Assembly (NCBI GenBank): GCA_964493785.1
Contig: CAZBPM010000001.1
Span: 62,001 to 126,000 of the forward strand
Reading direction: 5' to 3'
Length of the DNA: 64,000 bases
DNA from: Hyphomicrobium_A sp964493785
GTDB lineage: Bacteria > Pseudomonadota > Alphaproteobacteria > Rhizobiales > Hyphomicrobiaceae
Positions 17,095-25,961 of the stretch are shown here, in pieces. Position numbers and translations under genes: made by a program. Each line of letters opens with the position of its first letter. The stretch's first letter is position 1. The notes below the pieces were generated by a model. It worked only from the letters and a program-made list of their open reading frames with translations. It searched no databases and was not told where the DNA came from.

Positions 17095-18821
17095 GCGAAG
17101 CACTCGTCGGGCTCGAGGGCGTTTCGAAGCGGTTTGACGCCGCCGCCCAGCCGGCGATTGCCGAAATGACGACCTCGATCATGGGTAGTGGGATCACCGG
17201 TCTCGCCGGGCCCGATGGCGCGGGCAAGACGACGCTGCTTCGCCTGATCTTGGGCCTGCTCAAACCCGATTCAGGCACGCTTCTCGTCTGCGGCCGCGAT
17301 CCTATCTCGCAGGCTTCCGAGGTACGTGATCTTGTCGCCTACATGCCCCAAAGGTTCGGTCTCTACGAGGATCTGACGGTTCTCGAGAACCTAACCCTCT
17401 ACGCCGACCTGCGTGCGGTTGCCGGGGAAGAACGGCGTGCTGCCTTCGACCGCCTTCTCGCCTTCACGAGCCTCGCTCCCTTCACCGGGCGCCTCGCAGG
17501 CGCGTTGTCGGGCGGGATGAAGCAGAAGCTTGGGCTTGCCTGCGCCCTCATTCGGACGCCGCGACTGCTCCTGCTCGATGAGCCGAGCGCTGGTGTCGAT
17601 CCGGTCTCTCGCCGTGAGCTCTGGCGCATGGTGCGGACGCTCACCGGTCAAGGCATCGGCGTTGTCTGGAGCACGGCCTATCTCGACGAGGCGGAGCGGT
17701 GTGAGCGAGTGCTTCTAATGAATGACGGCAAGCTGATCTACGAAGGCTCACCGTCGGAGCTCACAAACCGCATGTCGGGCCGGAGTTTTCACTTGCGCAA
17801 TGCTGGAGTGCAGCGCCGTACTGTTCTCGCCTCCGCCGCCAAGATGCCGGGCGTCATTGACGGCATTATCCAGGGAGCGGACGTCCGCATCGTCTTGGCG
17901 GCAGGCGCGGCTCCGCCTACGGCCGAAGATTTCAAGCATGTCGCGCAGGTGGAGGTCGCTTCCGTTCCTCCCCGGTTTGAGGATGCCTTCGTCAGCCTCC
18001 TTGGCAGTGCAAGCCCGGCTGTATCGCGACTCGCCGCGACCACCGGCCGCGCCAGGCCGGACGCGGGCCCCATGGTCGAGGCCAAGGAGCTAACCCGCCG
18101 CTACGGCTCGTTCACCGCGGCCGACCGGATCTCGTTCTCGATTGGGGAGGGTGAGATCTTCGGCCTGCTCGGGCCGAATGGCGCCGGCAAATCGACGACA
18201 TTCAAGATGCTCTGCGGCCTGCTGCGCCCCACCTCCGGCGAAGCTCATGTCGCAGGCCTCGACGTCACGGTCCAATCGTCCGCCGCGCGAAACCGGCTTG
18301 GCTACATGGCGCAGAAGTTTTCGCTCTATGGCGATCTCAGCGTTGCCCAGAATCTAGAGTTCTTCGCCGGCGTTTACGGGCTCATCGGCATGCGCCGCCG
18401 GCGCGCCGTCGAGCGTGTGACGGAGGCGTTCGGCTTGCAGCGGTACATGGACACAAACGCCGGAACGCTGCCAGCCGGCTACAAGCAGCGACTGGCGCTC
18501 TCCTGCGCGGTCATGCACGAACCACCGGTTCTCTTTCTCGACGAGCCGACCTCGGGCGTCGATCCGCTGACGCGTCGCGAATTCTGGGCGCACATTAATG
18601 CGCTCGTGCAGGGTGGCGTCACGGTCATGGTAACGACCCATTTTCTCGACGAGGCCGAGTATTGTGATCGAATCGCGCTCATCTATCGCGGGCGCATGAT
18701 CGCAAGCGGATCTCCCGACGAGCTGAAAGCCAGCGCCAGGACGTTAGCGTTTCCTGACCCCACGCTCGAGGATGCGTTCATCGCCCTCGTTGAGGCCGAT
18801 GATAAGAAATTGGCCGCATGA
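17091..18821 (+). CDS. Tandem ABC-transporter ATPase (YbhF-like, two NBDs)
   Basis: The 576-residue product contains two nucleotide-binding domains. The first has Walker A GPDGAGKTT, signature LSGGMKQK and Walker B LLLLDEPSAGVDP. The second starts near residue 325 with GPNGAGKST, a variant signature (PAGYKQR in place of SGGQ) and VLFLDEPTSGVDP. Fused pairs like this power ABC-2 exporters of the YbhFSR type. It overlaps both neighbours by four bases, so expression is coupled. Confidence 0.9.
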   Translation: MSEALVGLEGVSKRFDAAAQPAIAEMTTSIMGSGITGLAGPDGAGKTTLLRLILGLLKPDSGTLLVCGRDPISQASEVRDLVAYMPQRFGLYEDLTVLENLTLYADLRAVAGEERRAAFDRLLAFTSLAPFTGRLAGALSGGMKQKLGLACALIRTPRLLLLDEPSAGVDPVSRRELWRMVRTLTGQGIGVVWSTAYLDEAERCERVLLMNDGKLIYEGSPSELTNRMSGRSFHLRNAGVQRRTVLASAAKMPGVIDGIIQGADVRIVLAAGAAPPTAEDFKHVAQVEVASVPPRFEDAFVSLLGSASPAVSRLAATTGRARPDAGPMVEAKELTRRYGSFTAADRISFSIGEGEIFGLLGPNGAGKSTTFKMLCGLLRPTSGEAHVAGLDVTVQSSAARNRLGYMAQKFSLYGDLSVAQNLEFFAGVYGLIGMRRRRAVERVTEAFGLQRYMDTNAGTLPAGYKQRLALSCAVMHEPPVLFLDEPTSGVDPLTRREFWAHINALVQGGVTVMVTTHFLDEAEYCDRIALIYRGRMIASGSPDELKASARTLAFPDPTLEDAFIALVEADDKKLAA

Positions 18822-19960
18822 CCACATCGGAGTTTTATTCGTCAGACCGCTCCCGCCGCATCGTTGCACTGATCCGCAAGGAGACGCGTCAAATTGTGCG
18901 CGACCCGAGCACAGTCATCATCGCCATTATTCTTCCGCTGACGCTGCTCTTCCTTTTCGGTTACGGCGTCTCCTTCGATGCGCGGCGCATCGAGATCGGC
19001 CTCGTTATCGAGGATCCTACGCCACAGACCAGCAGCTTCACGGCCTCGCTCACGAACTCACCGCTGTTCGCGACCCGAACCGCTCGCGACCGGCGAGACT
19101 TCGAACGTGACCTCGTGGCCGGGCGGATCGACGGGATCGTTGTCCTGGCCGCCAATTTCACCGTGCAGGGCGAGCGCGGCGACCGAGCGCCGATCCAGGT
19201 CATTGTCGATGGCAGCGACCCCAACAAGGCCACCCTCGTGCGCAACTATCTTCAAGGCGCTTGGGGGAACTGGCTCGCCCAGGAAGCGATCGCGCGCGGC
19301 GAGCGCCTAACGGTGCCGATCTCGGTCGCGCCGCGCGTCTGGTTCAATCCGGAAATATCCAGCCATCACTACCTCGTACCGGGCTCGATCGCGATCATTC
19401 TAATGCTGATCGGCGCGCTCTTGACGGCGCTCGTCGTCGCCCGCGAATGGGAGCGCGGCACGATGGAGGCATTGCTCGCGACACCTATCGGCATCATCGA
19501 CCTGATTATAGGCAAGCTTGTTCCCTATTTCATGCTCGGCATGATCACCATGGCACTCGCGACAGGAACGGCGTTATTCCTATTCGGCGTGCCGTTTCGC
19601 GGGTCGTTCCTCGTGCTCGCGTTGATGTCGGCTGTCTTCCTCACTACGGCGCTTGCTCAGGGCCTCCTGATCTCAACGTTGGCGCGCAATCAGCTCGTCG
19701 CCGCTCAGAGCACGTTGATTTCCGCCTTCCTGCCGAGCTTCTTCCTGTCCGGCTTCGTGTTCGAGATCGCCGGAATGCCTTTGCCGCTGCAAATCATCTC
19801 CTACGCGGTCCCGGCGCGCTACTTCGTGGCCGGGCTTCAAACGCTGTTCCTCGCAGGCAACGTGTGGAGTGTCATTTGGCCGAACCTTGCCGGTATGGTG
19901 ATCATCGCCGCCGTCTACATCACTCTCACCGCCCTAAAGACCAAAACAAGGCTCGATTGA
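18818..19960 (+). CDS. ABC-2 type permease (YbhS-like)
   Basis: The 380-residue product has one membrane segment near residue 35, a large extracytoplasmic domain of about 140 residues, and then five membrane segments in the C-terminal half. It carries the ABC-2 motif REWERGTMEALLATP. It overlaps the ATPase gene by four bases and is followed three bases later by a second permease, so the transporter is probably a heterodimer. Confidence 0.88.
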   Translation: MTTSEFYSSDRSRRIVALIRKETRQIVRDPSTVIIAIILPLTLLFLFGYGVSFDARRIEIGLVIEDPTPQTSSFTASLTNSPLFATRTARDRRDFERDLVAGRIDGIVVLAANFTVQGERGDRAPIQVIVDGSDPNKATLVRNYLQGAWGNWLAQEAIARGERLTVPISVAPRVWFNPEISSHHYLVPGSIAIILMLIGALLTALVVAREWERGTMEALLATPIGIIDLIIGKLVPYFMLGMITMALATGTALFLFGVPFRGSFLVLALMSAVFLTTALAQGLLISTLARNQLVAAQSTLISAFLPSFFLSGFVFEIAGMPLPLQIISYAVPARYFVAGLQTLFLAGNVWSVIWPNLAGMVIIAAVYITLTALKTKTRLD

Positions 19961-19963
19961 AAC

Positions 19964-21073
19964 ATGCGTCCGCGCTTGTGGTCCCTCATCGTCAAGGAGC
20001 TTCTCGCCAATTGGCGCGACCGTGGCAACCGGATCATCCTTCTGATTTCACCGATGGTTCAAGTGCTGATCTTCTCCTTCGCCGCGACGCAGGAGGTGAA
20101 GAACGTGCCCCTCGCCGTGCTCGATGAGAACCGGAGCGTCGAGTCGCGCGAGCTGATCTCGCGTTTTGAGGGCTCGCCCCAATTTTCGGAAATCATAACC
20201 CTCAAGAACGTGGGCGATATCGCACACGTGATCGACTCGCGCGCCGCGCCTGCTGTCCTGCATATCGGGCAAGACTTCTCCCGCAAGCTTGCGGCCGGCG
20301 AGCCGGCCGAAGTGCAGCTCCTTCTTGACGGCCGGCGATCGAATGCCGCGCAAATCATCCACGGCTACACGGTCGAGATCGTCGACCGGTTGAGCGCAGA
20401 GGTCGCGGAACTCGGCCGCCTGCGCGGCCCCCCAAGCGTCGTCGTCGCGCGCACTTGGTTCAATCCGAATTCCGATACGCTTTGGTCGACGGTGCCAGGC
20501 CTCTTTGCGGTTCTGACGACCACTGTCGGCATGATGGTCTCGGCCCTGTCCGTCGCGCGGGAGCGGGAACTCGGCTCGTTCGAGCAGCTCCTCGTTTCGC
20601 CCCTCACTTCGTGGGAGATCCTCGCGGGCAAGGCGGCGTCGGCGCTGGTGATCGCTGTCGGCGAAACTACCATCATCATGCTGATCGCGATGTACGTGCT
20701 TCTGGTCCCGATGGAAGGCTCGATGTTGCTGCTCTACGGCTCGATGATCGTCTATCTCCTATCGATCATAGGGATCGGGTTGTTCATATCGTCGCTCGCC
20801 TCGACCCAGCAGCAGGCCATTATCGGCGCCTTCATGTTTCTTGCGCCCGCCATCCTTCTTTCCGGCTATGCGACACCCGTTTCCAACATGCCGGACTGGC
20901 TGCAGACGCTAACGTTAGTGAATCCCGTCCGTCATTTCGTCGTCATTGCGAAAGGTGCGTTCCTGAAGGACTTGCCAATCGACGTGATCGCGGCTCACGT
21001 TTGGCCGCTGGCACTGATTGCCGTCGTGACACTCTCGGTGGCAACTTGGCTCTTTCGACACAAGACAGGGTAG
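19964..21073 (+). CDS. ABC-2 type permease (YbhR-like)
   Basis: The 369-residue protein shares the layout of the preceding gene, with an ABC-2 motif ARERELGSFEQLLVSPL and a terminal membrane bundle. It is the last gene of the co-directional run that began at the P-type ATPase. No clear hairpin terminator was seen after the stop. Confidence 0.88.
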   Translation: MRPRLWSLIVKELLANWRDRGNRIILLISPMVQVLIFSFAATQEVKNVPLAVLDENRSVESRELISRFEGSPQFSEIITLKNVGDIAHVIDSRAAPAVLHIGQDFSRKLAAGEPAEVQLLLDGRRSNAAQIIHGYTVEIVDRLSAEVAELGRLRGPPSVVVARTWFNPNSDTLWSTVPGLFAVLTTTVGMMVSALSVARERELGSFEQLLVSPLTSWEILAGKAASALVIAVGETTIIMLIAMYVLLVPMEGSMLLLYGSMIVYLLSIIGIGLFISSLASTQQQAIIGAFMFLAPAILLSGYATPVSNMPDWLQTLTLVNPVRHFVVIAKGAFLKDLPIDVIAAHVWPLALIAVVTLSVATWLFRHKTG

Positions 21074-21165
21074 GCAGCGGCCTTGTCGACCGTGACTCCG
21101 CAATGGGAACGCTGAGGAACCGCAATGTGCTTTTCGGCAGAAGTGAGTTTCACCGCAGCCGCGAT

Positions 21166-21387
21166 TTAAGCTTTCGATAGAAATCCCGTCGTCCGCGCGA
21201 GATCGAAGAGGCTCGGCGGACTCCAATAGGCAGGCACGAAGAGCGGTTCGGTCAGCCCGAAAGGCATCGTGAACAGACTGGTCCACACCATGACCTTCCG
21301 CTGGCGCGGAAACCCCACATACGCGGCGAGCCATGGGACCAGGAGCGCAATCGACCAAGCAAGCCAGACATATTGGTCAGAGATCAT
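21166..21387 (-). pseudogene. Truncated lycopene-cyclase-domain-like membrane protein
   Basis: The ATG at 21387 opens a 73-residue membrane peptide (QYVWLAWSIALLVPWLAAY, then TMPFGLTEPLFVPAYWSPPS). It stops just after ARTTGF, where I recall relatives continuing with further membrane segments. It therefore looks like an N-terminal fragment of a lycopene-cyclase-domain or related family protein. The loss lies at the right-hand end of the efflux operon and may mark an old rearrangement. The family assignment is tentative. Confidence 0.4.
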
Positions 21388-21455
21388 GCGTTCCGAATTC
21401 CCCGCGTCGACGTCAGTCTTAATGCCCTGAGACTTTCCATCACGCCCATAAATGT

Positions 21456-21866
21456 TCAACGCGCGCGAGGGCCCCGTTTTCCAAGCTCATCGAGAATTGG
21501 ACAATCTGGCCGCTCGTCACCTTTGCAGGCGGCGATCAGGCGGCTTAGCACGTCAATGATTGCTTGGTGCGCTTGCATGCGGCCAAGGACCTCGTCGCGG
21601 TGTCGGACGGCCAGCACGCGAACCTTGCGGCTGGGGCGCTTCTTATCGCGCCAAAGCCCAAGCAGCTCGTCGATCTGCTTGATCGGAAAGCCGAGTGAGC
21701 GGGCACGCTTAATGAAGCGTAGCTCATGCACGTTGCGCTCGTCGAAGACCCGGTAACCGCTGGCATCCCTGCCGGCTGGGCTCAGCAACCCTCTGCTCTC
21801 GTAATAGCGGATCAGTCTCGCGGAGACGTCAGACAAGCGAGCTGCAACACCAATGCGAAGCTTCAT
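21456..21866 (-). CDS. CueR-like MerR-family copper-responsive regulator
   Basis: The 136-residue product starts at 21866 after GGAGG. It has a MerR winged helix (IGVAARLSDVSARLIRYYE), a long dimerisation helix, Ser79 in the position typical of sensors for monovalent metals, and a Cys114-x7-Cys122 loop (CKGDERPDC). This matches the Cu(I)-binding C112/C120 loop of CueR. The gene diverges from a classic CueR promoter at 21888-21918. It most likely activates that promoter when Cu(I) is bound. This gives the island two copper sensors, CueR and the two-component system. Confidence 0.85.
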   Translation of the reverse strand: MKLRIGVAARLSDVSARLIRYYESRGLLSPAGRDASGYRVFDERNVHELRFIKRARSLGFPIKQIDELLGLWRDKKRPSRKVRVLAVRHRDEVLGRMQAHQAIIDVLSRLIAACKGDERPDCPILDELGKRGPRAR

Positions 21867-21887
21867 CTGAGCCTCCGAAATGTCGGT

Positions 21888-21918
21888 TTGACCTTCCAAC
21901 CGTTGGAAGGTCTAGCGT
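21888..21918 (+). promoter_or_regulatory. CueR-type promoter with near-perfect operator dyad
   Basis: A -35 TTGACC (21888-21893) is separated by 19 bp from TAGCGT (21913-21918), the long spacer typical of MerR-family promoters. Between them lies the dyad ACCTTCCAACCGTTGGAAGGT (21891-21911 overall). The layout closely follows the known CueR promoter of copA. It points rightward, away from the regulator gene. Confidence 0.75.
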
Positions 21919-22014
21919 CACCTTTGCCAGGCTTTTGCACCCTGGCGCCAGTGATGAATGCAAGCGCTTCGGTGAGGCTTAAGCGATCACGATGGTTCGA
22001 CGAGGAGATTAATC

Positions 22015-22053
22015 ATGGCTCGGCAATTCAATCGACGGTGCCCCTGTTACTGA
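22015..22053 (+). CDS. Possible 12-residue leader peptide ending CPCY
   Basis: GAGGAG is followed seven bases later by an ATG opening MARQFNRRCPCY and a stop at 22053. It lies about 100 bp downstream of the CueR promoter, and the last codons overlap the GTTAC repeat. It could be a leader peptide, a remnant of a deleted copper gene, or chance. The rest of the 352-bp stretch 21867-22218 holds only the promoter and repeat listed separately. Confidence 0.25.
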   Translation: MARQFNRRCPCY

Positions 22054-22060
22054 CTGTTAC
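22046..22060 (+). promoter_or_regulatory. GTTAC-N5-GTTAC direct repeat, copy 5
   Basis: GTTAC at 22046 and 22056 (spacer TGACT), 159 bp before the first gene of the 22.2-32.8 kb run. Dual control of this run by CueR and the response regulator is possible. Confidence 0.6.
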
Positions 22061-22218
22061 CAAATTGGTGGCTCACGGTGCAGAGCCATTGACGAGTATC
22101 AATTGTCCCGACGCTCGCCGCGGCAGAGTGGCCTCAAGGATGTTCTGACGAGCGCTTGCCGAAACGAAATCGGCTCTCCGCATCGGAACGAAGACGCTCG
22201 GTCGAATGAGGCAACGAC

Positions 22219-22488
22219 ATGACCCCCCGCAGTCTGCCGAAAATTCCGATTACTACTTTGGCATTCAGCCTCAGTGCTTTCTTGGCGACCACATTCCTGC
22301 TCTGCGTGGCCGCGGGCTTTGTTGGAACGCACGCGTTGCTCCAATTTTTTCCGCGCTTCAGCTGGACTGATGCAGGGATTCATCATGGCCTAATTGAGAG
22401 CCTGGCATACGGCTTCTACGCCGCAATTGTATTCGGCGTCCTGTTCAACTTCTTTGCGCGCCGCGGATTAGGAGCGGCGAATATTTGA
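22219..22488 (+). CDS. Small membrane protein, DUF5676-like, paralogue 1
   Basis: The 89-residue protein has two predicted membrane helices (TTLAFSLSAFLATTFLLCV and a C-terminal helix AYGFYAAIVFGVLFNFF). It shares the pattern SLSAF..TFLLC...ESxAYG.Y.A..FG.LFNFF with the next gene, so the pair arose by tandem duplication. A third relative is at 30845-31117. It resembles DUF5676-type small membrane proteins; its role is unknown. Confidence 0.6.
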   Translation: MTPRSLPKIPITTLAFSLSAFLATTFLLCVAAGFVGTHALLQFFPRFSWTDAGIHHGLIESLAYGFYAAIVFGVLFNFFARRGLGAANI

Positions 22489-22806
22489 ATGGCCATCAAC
22501 AGACAGATCGAGGTTACTGCCATGGCAGCCGGACATGAGACGATGACGGGCCACCTCTCCCAAGTCCCGATCATCACGCTCGGGCTGAGTCTGAGCGCGT
22601 TCTTCGCCGTCACCTTTTTGCTCTGCCTAGCCTTCCTTCTCATCATTCCTGACGTGGGCCTGCACGTGCCGTGGTTCCAGTTCCTCCCAGGGTTCAGCTT
22701 GAGCGCGCCGGGTATCCTTCTCGGCCTTTTCGAAAGCGTCGCCTACGGGTGGTACGTCGCGGTGCTATTCGGCTGGCTCTTCAACTTTTTTGCAGCCCGC
22801 GCGTAA
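22489..22806 (+). CDS. Small membrane protein, DUF5676-like, paralogue 2
   Basis: This 105-residue product begins directly at the stop of its paralogue (TGA then ATG); an alternative ATG at 22522 has a GAGG upstream. Two membrane helices carry the same SLSAFFAVTFLLC and ESVAYGWYVAVLFGWLFNFF patterns as the previous gene. It precedes the DUF3141 gene by 12 bp, so all three are probably co-transcribed. No function is known to me. Confidence 0.65.
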   Translation: MAINRQIEVTAMAAGHETMTGHLSQVPIITLGLSLSAFFAVTFLLCLAFLLIIPDVGLHVPWFQFLPGFSLSAPGILLGLFESVAYGWYVAVLFGWLFNFFAARA

Positions 22807-22818
22807 GGAGAGGAAGTT

Positions 22819-24639
22819 ATGGCCGACCACAAGCAGCGGACAACAACCAAGGCGCTTGTCTCCACCCGGGAGCCGACCTTGTCCGCACCCATTAGGGACC
22901 GAGTGCCGGCCAGCTTGCGGCCCAACCAGTCGAAGGGCACCCGACTGCAGGGGACCGCCAAAGAAGAGACCTTAAGGCCGCTACGCAACGCGCTGGAAAT
23001 GGGCCCGCTCGATCTATTCGCCTACCAGCGCGATGTGCTGGAGCGGACGATCCTCTTTTTCGACACCTTGCGCCGGCGTGCCAATAACATGCTCGACCAC
23101 GAGCGTGCCGGGCTGCCGCCGCTTCTCAATTTCAAGTACGAAACTCTCCTCGACGCTCGCCAGTTCGCGCGCCCCGTGAACTACGCGCTTCTGCGCATCA
23201 CCGAGGTCGGCGAGGATTGTTGGGACGATTGCGTCGATCCGGCAAAACCACCTGTGATCGTTCTCGATCCGCGCGCCGGGCATGGCCCCGGCATGGGTGG
23301 TTTCAAGCGCGAGTCCGAGGTCGGCGTGGCACTGCACACCGGCCACCCCGTCTATTTCGTCGTCTTCTTCCCCGAGCCGTGCCCGCAGCAGACGTTGGCT
23401 GACGTGCTCGCCGCCCTGCGCCGCTTCGTCGAGGACGTCGCGGCGCGCCATGATGGCAAGGGCCCGGTGCTCTACGGGAATTGTCAGGGAGGCTGGGCAG
23501 CAACGCTCCTATCGGCGCACTGCGCGAGCATCGTCGGGCCCGCGGTCCTCAACGGCTCGCCCTTGTCTTACTGGGAGGGTGAACCTGGCGTGAACCCAAT
23601 GCGTGTGCTGGGCGGCTTCGTCGGTGGTGTGTGGCTGGCTCACTTCCTGGCCGACCTCAACCAGGATCGCTTCGACGGGGCGTGGCTCGTGCAGAATTTC
23701 GAGAGCCTCAAGCCTGGAAATGCAGTCTGGGACAAGTACGCGAACCTCTTCACCAAGATCGACAGCGAAAGCGATCGCTTCCTCGACTTCGAGCGCTGGT
23801 GGAATGGCTTCTACCGGCTGAGTGGCGAGGAGATCGTCACGATCGTCGAGGACTTGTTCATCGGCAACAAGCTGGAACAGGGACAGCTGCGGATCGATGA
23901 CCACTGCACCGTCGATCTCACCGCCATCAAGAACCCGCTCGTGATCTTTGCATCATACGGCGACAACATCACGCCGCCGCACCAGGCGCTCGGGTGGGTC
24001 CCGGCCGTCTATAAGAGCACCGACGCCCTCAAGAAGGCAGGGCAGCGCATCGTCTATCTGACCAACCCGCATGTCGGCCATCTCGGCATCTTCGTCTCCG
24101 CCAGCGTCGCCCGCTTCGAGCACCGCGCGATCCTCGAGAGCCTTCCCGATATCGAGGCACTCGCTCCCGGGCTCTACGAGATGAAGATCGACAACCCAAC
24201 CGGCGATCCGGATTGCGCGCGGGACCAGTACTCGGTGCGCTTCGAGCCGCGCAGTGTCGAGGATTTGCACTTCGACTATCCTCGCAGGGCGTTCGAGCAG
24301 GTGCGCAACGTCTCGGATTTCAACGAGACGCTCTATCGCACATTCATGAGCCCCTGGGTGAAGGCCATCGCCAACCCGTGGCTCGCGCTGTCCATGCAGT
24401 GGCTGCACCCGATGCGCATGAAGACCTATCTCTGGTCGGAGAGCTTCAATCCATGGATGGGAGCTTTCGAGGTACTCGCCGACGCCGTCGCAAAGGGCCG
24501 CCATCCGATGCCCGACGATAATCCGCTCATGGCGCAGGAACGGCAGCTCATCGCGCACATCTCTGCCTTCTGGGAAACGGCGCGCAGGCTCCGCGATGCC
24601 GCTCAGGAACGCACGTTCACGACCATCTACGGAGAGTGA
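22819..24639 (+). CDS. DUF3141 protein, PHA-synthase-like alpha/beta hydrolase
   Basis: The 606-residue product matches DUF3141 proteins, which have an alpha/beta-hydrolase core. The nucleophile elbow reads YGNCQGGW with Cys222, as in PhaC polyhydroxyalkanoate synthases rather than the Ser of lipases. An Asp in YGDNITPP (D382) and a His in PHVGHLG (H421) complete a plausible Cys-Asp-His triad. The N-terminal region (DLFAYQRDVLERTILFFD) also resembles the PhaC N-terminus. It may polymerise or transfer hydroxyacyl groups, but no activity is assured. The ribosome site is AAGGAGAGG, and the CFA gene begins one base after its stop. Confidence 0.8.
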   Translation: MADHKQRTTTKALVSTREPTLSAPIRDRVPASLRPNQSKGTRLQGTAKEETLRPLRNALEMGPLDLFAYQRDVLERTILFFDTLRRRANNMLDHERAGLPPLLNFKYETLLDARQFARPVNYALLRITEVGEDCWDDCVDPAKPPVIVLDPRAGHGPGMGGFKRESEVGVALHTGHPVYFVVFFPEPCPQQTLADVLAALRRFVEDVAARHDGKGPVLYGNCQGGWAATLLSAHCASIVGPAVLNGSPLSYWEGEPGVNPMRVLGGFVGGVWLAHFLADLNQDRFDGAWLVQNFESLKPGNAVWDKYANLFTKIDSESDRFLDFERWWNGFYRLSGEEIVTIVEDLFIGNKLEQGQLRIDDHCTVDLTAIKNPLVIFASYGDNITPPHQALGWVPAVYKSTDALKKAGQRIVYLTNPHVGHLGIFVSASVARFEHRAILESLPDIEALAPGLYEMKIDNPTGDPDCARDQYSVRFEPRSVEDLHFDYPRRAFEQVRNVSDFNETLYRTFMSPWVKAIANPWLALSMQWLHPMRMKTYLWSESFNPWMGAFEVLADAVAKGRHPMPDDNPLMAQERQLIAHISAFWETARRLRDAAQERTFTTIYGE

Positions 24640-24640
24640 C

Positions 24641-25894
24641 ATGGGTCCGCTTCTTCGCACCTTTCTGAAGCAGGTCGTGCAACAAGGAACCCTCGCGGTC
24701 GAGACCGCATCAGGGTTGCGGTTCACGGTCGGCGACGGCACGGGCGAGCCACTTGCGATTCGGCTTGCGGATAAGGGCGCCGCCCGCCAGCTTGTTCTCA
24801 ATCCCGCGCTCGCCTTCGGCGAGCTGTTCATGGAGGGGCGGCTCGTCGTGACGCAGGGCTCGATCTATGACGTGCTCTCCTTAGCGTGTTGGAATCTCAA
24901 GTTGGAAGAGCCGCACTGGATCGCCAAGGCCCGCACCAGACTTCGCACGGCGCTCCGCGGCCTCCAGCAACGCAACTGTGCGCGGCGGGCCAAGCGCAAC
25001 GTCGCACATCATTACGATCTTGACGGCCGCCTCTATGATCTGTTCCTCGATCCCGACCGGCAGTACTCCTGCGCCTATTTTGAACAACCCGGCCAGAGCC
25101 TGACGGAAGCACAGCTCGCCAAGAAGCGCCACATCGCCGCTAAGCTACTCGTCGAGCCGGGTCAGCAGGTTCTTGATATCGGCTGCGGATGGGGCGGCCT
25201 TGCGCTCTATCTCGCCGAGCACTGCGGTGCCGATGTGACTGGAGTGACCCTTTCTGATGAGCAGCTCGGAATCGCCGGCGGGCGTGCTCAGGAGCGAGGC
25301 CTTTCCTCACAGACCGAATTCCGCTTGCAGGATTACCGCGCGGTCTCGGATACCTTCGACCGGATCGTGTCGGTCGGCATGTTCGAACATGTGGGCGTTG
25401 GCTACTACGGCGCGTTTTTCGCCAAGGCGGCCGAGCTCCTCGCGGACGACGGTGTGATGCTGCTCCACTCGATCGGACGCATGGACGGCCCGGGCGCCTG
25501 CAACCCCTGGATCGCGAAATTCATCTTCCCCGGCGCTTATAGTCCGGCGCTTTCCGAGGTCTTACCGGCGATTGAACGCGCAGGTCTCTGCGTCACCGAT
25601 ATCGAGATCCTGCGCCTGCACTATGCAGAGACACTGAGGGCATGGCGGGAGCGCTTTCTGGCCCGGCGCGAAGAGGCCAAGGCCCTCTACGACGAACGCT
25701 TCTGCCGCATGTGGGAGTTCTATCTCGCCGCTTGCGAATGCGCCTTCCGCCACTGCGGCCTGATGGTCTTCCAGATTCAGCTCGCAAAACGTCAGGACGC
25801 GGTGCCCCTCACGCGCGACTACATCGCGGCGCGCGAAGCGGCGCTCAAGGCTAAGGAGGGTTGTGAATCGGACCTGCAGATCGCCGCCGAGTGA
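24641..25894 (+). CDS. Cyclopropane-fatty-acyl-phospholipid synthase family
   Basis: The 417-residue SAM-dependent methyltransferase has an N-terminal lipid-binding domain (NPALAFGELFMEGRLVV), SAM motif I VLDIGCGWGGLAL near residue 180 and the acceptor-site EHVGVGYY. CFA synthases methylate unsaturated membrane lipids and protect against acid, solvent and metal stress. The start at 24641 is fixed by GGAGAG and near-overlap with the DUF3141 gene. Confidence 0.85.
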   Translation: MGPLLRTFLKQVVQQGTLAVETASGLRFTVGDGTGEPLAIRLADKGAARQLVLNPALAFGELFMEGRLVVTQGSIYDVLSLACWNLKLEEPHWIAKARTRLRTALRGLQQRNCARRAKRNVAHHYDLDGRLYDLFLDPDRQYSCAYFEQPGQSLTEAQLAKKRHIAAKLLVEPGQQVLDIGCGWGGLALYLAEHCGADVTGVTLSDEQLGIAGGRAQERGLSSQTEFRLQDYRAVSDTFDRIVSVGMFEHVGVGYYGAFFAKAAELLADDGVMLLHSIGRMDGPGACNPWIAKFIFPGAYSPALSEVLPAIERAGLCVTDIEILRLHYAETLRAWRERFLARREEAKALYDERFCRMWEFYLAACECAFRHCGLMVFQIQLAKRQDAVPLTRDYIAAREAALKAKEGCESDLQIAAE

Positions 25895-25961
25895 ATACTG
25901 CGAAGCGAATCGGACGCCCGGCCGCATTGGGGCGATTTAATCGAAGAGAAGGAACAGAACG

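Noticed and set aside
21726..22148. 140-residue open frame across the CueR promoter
   Set aside because: It overlaps the regulator gene and contains the operator; no ribosome site or family resemblance.
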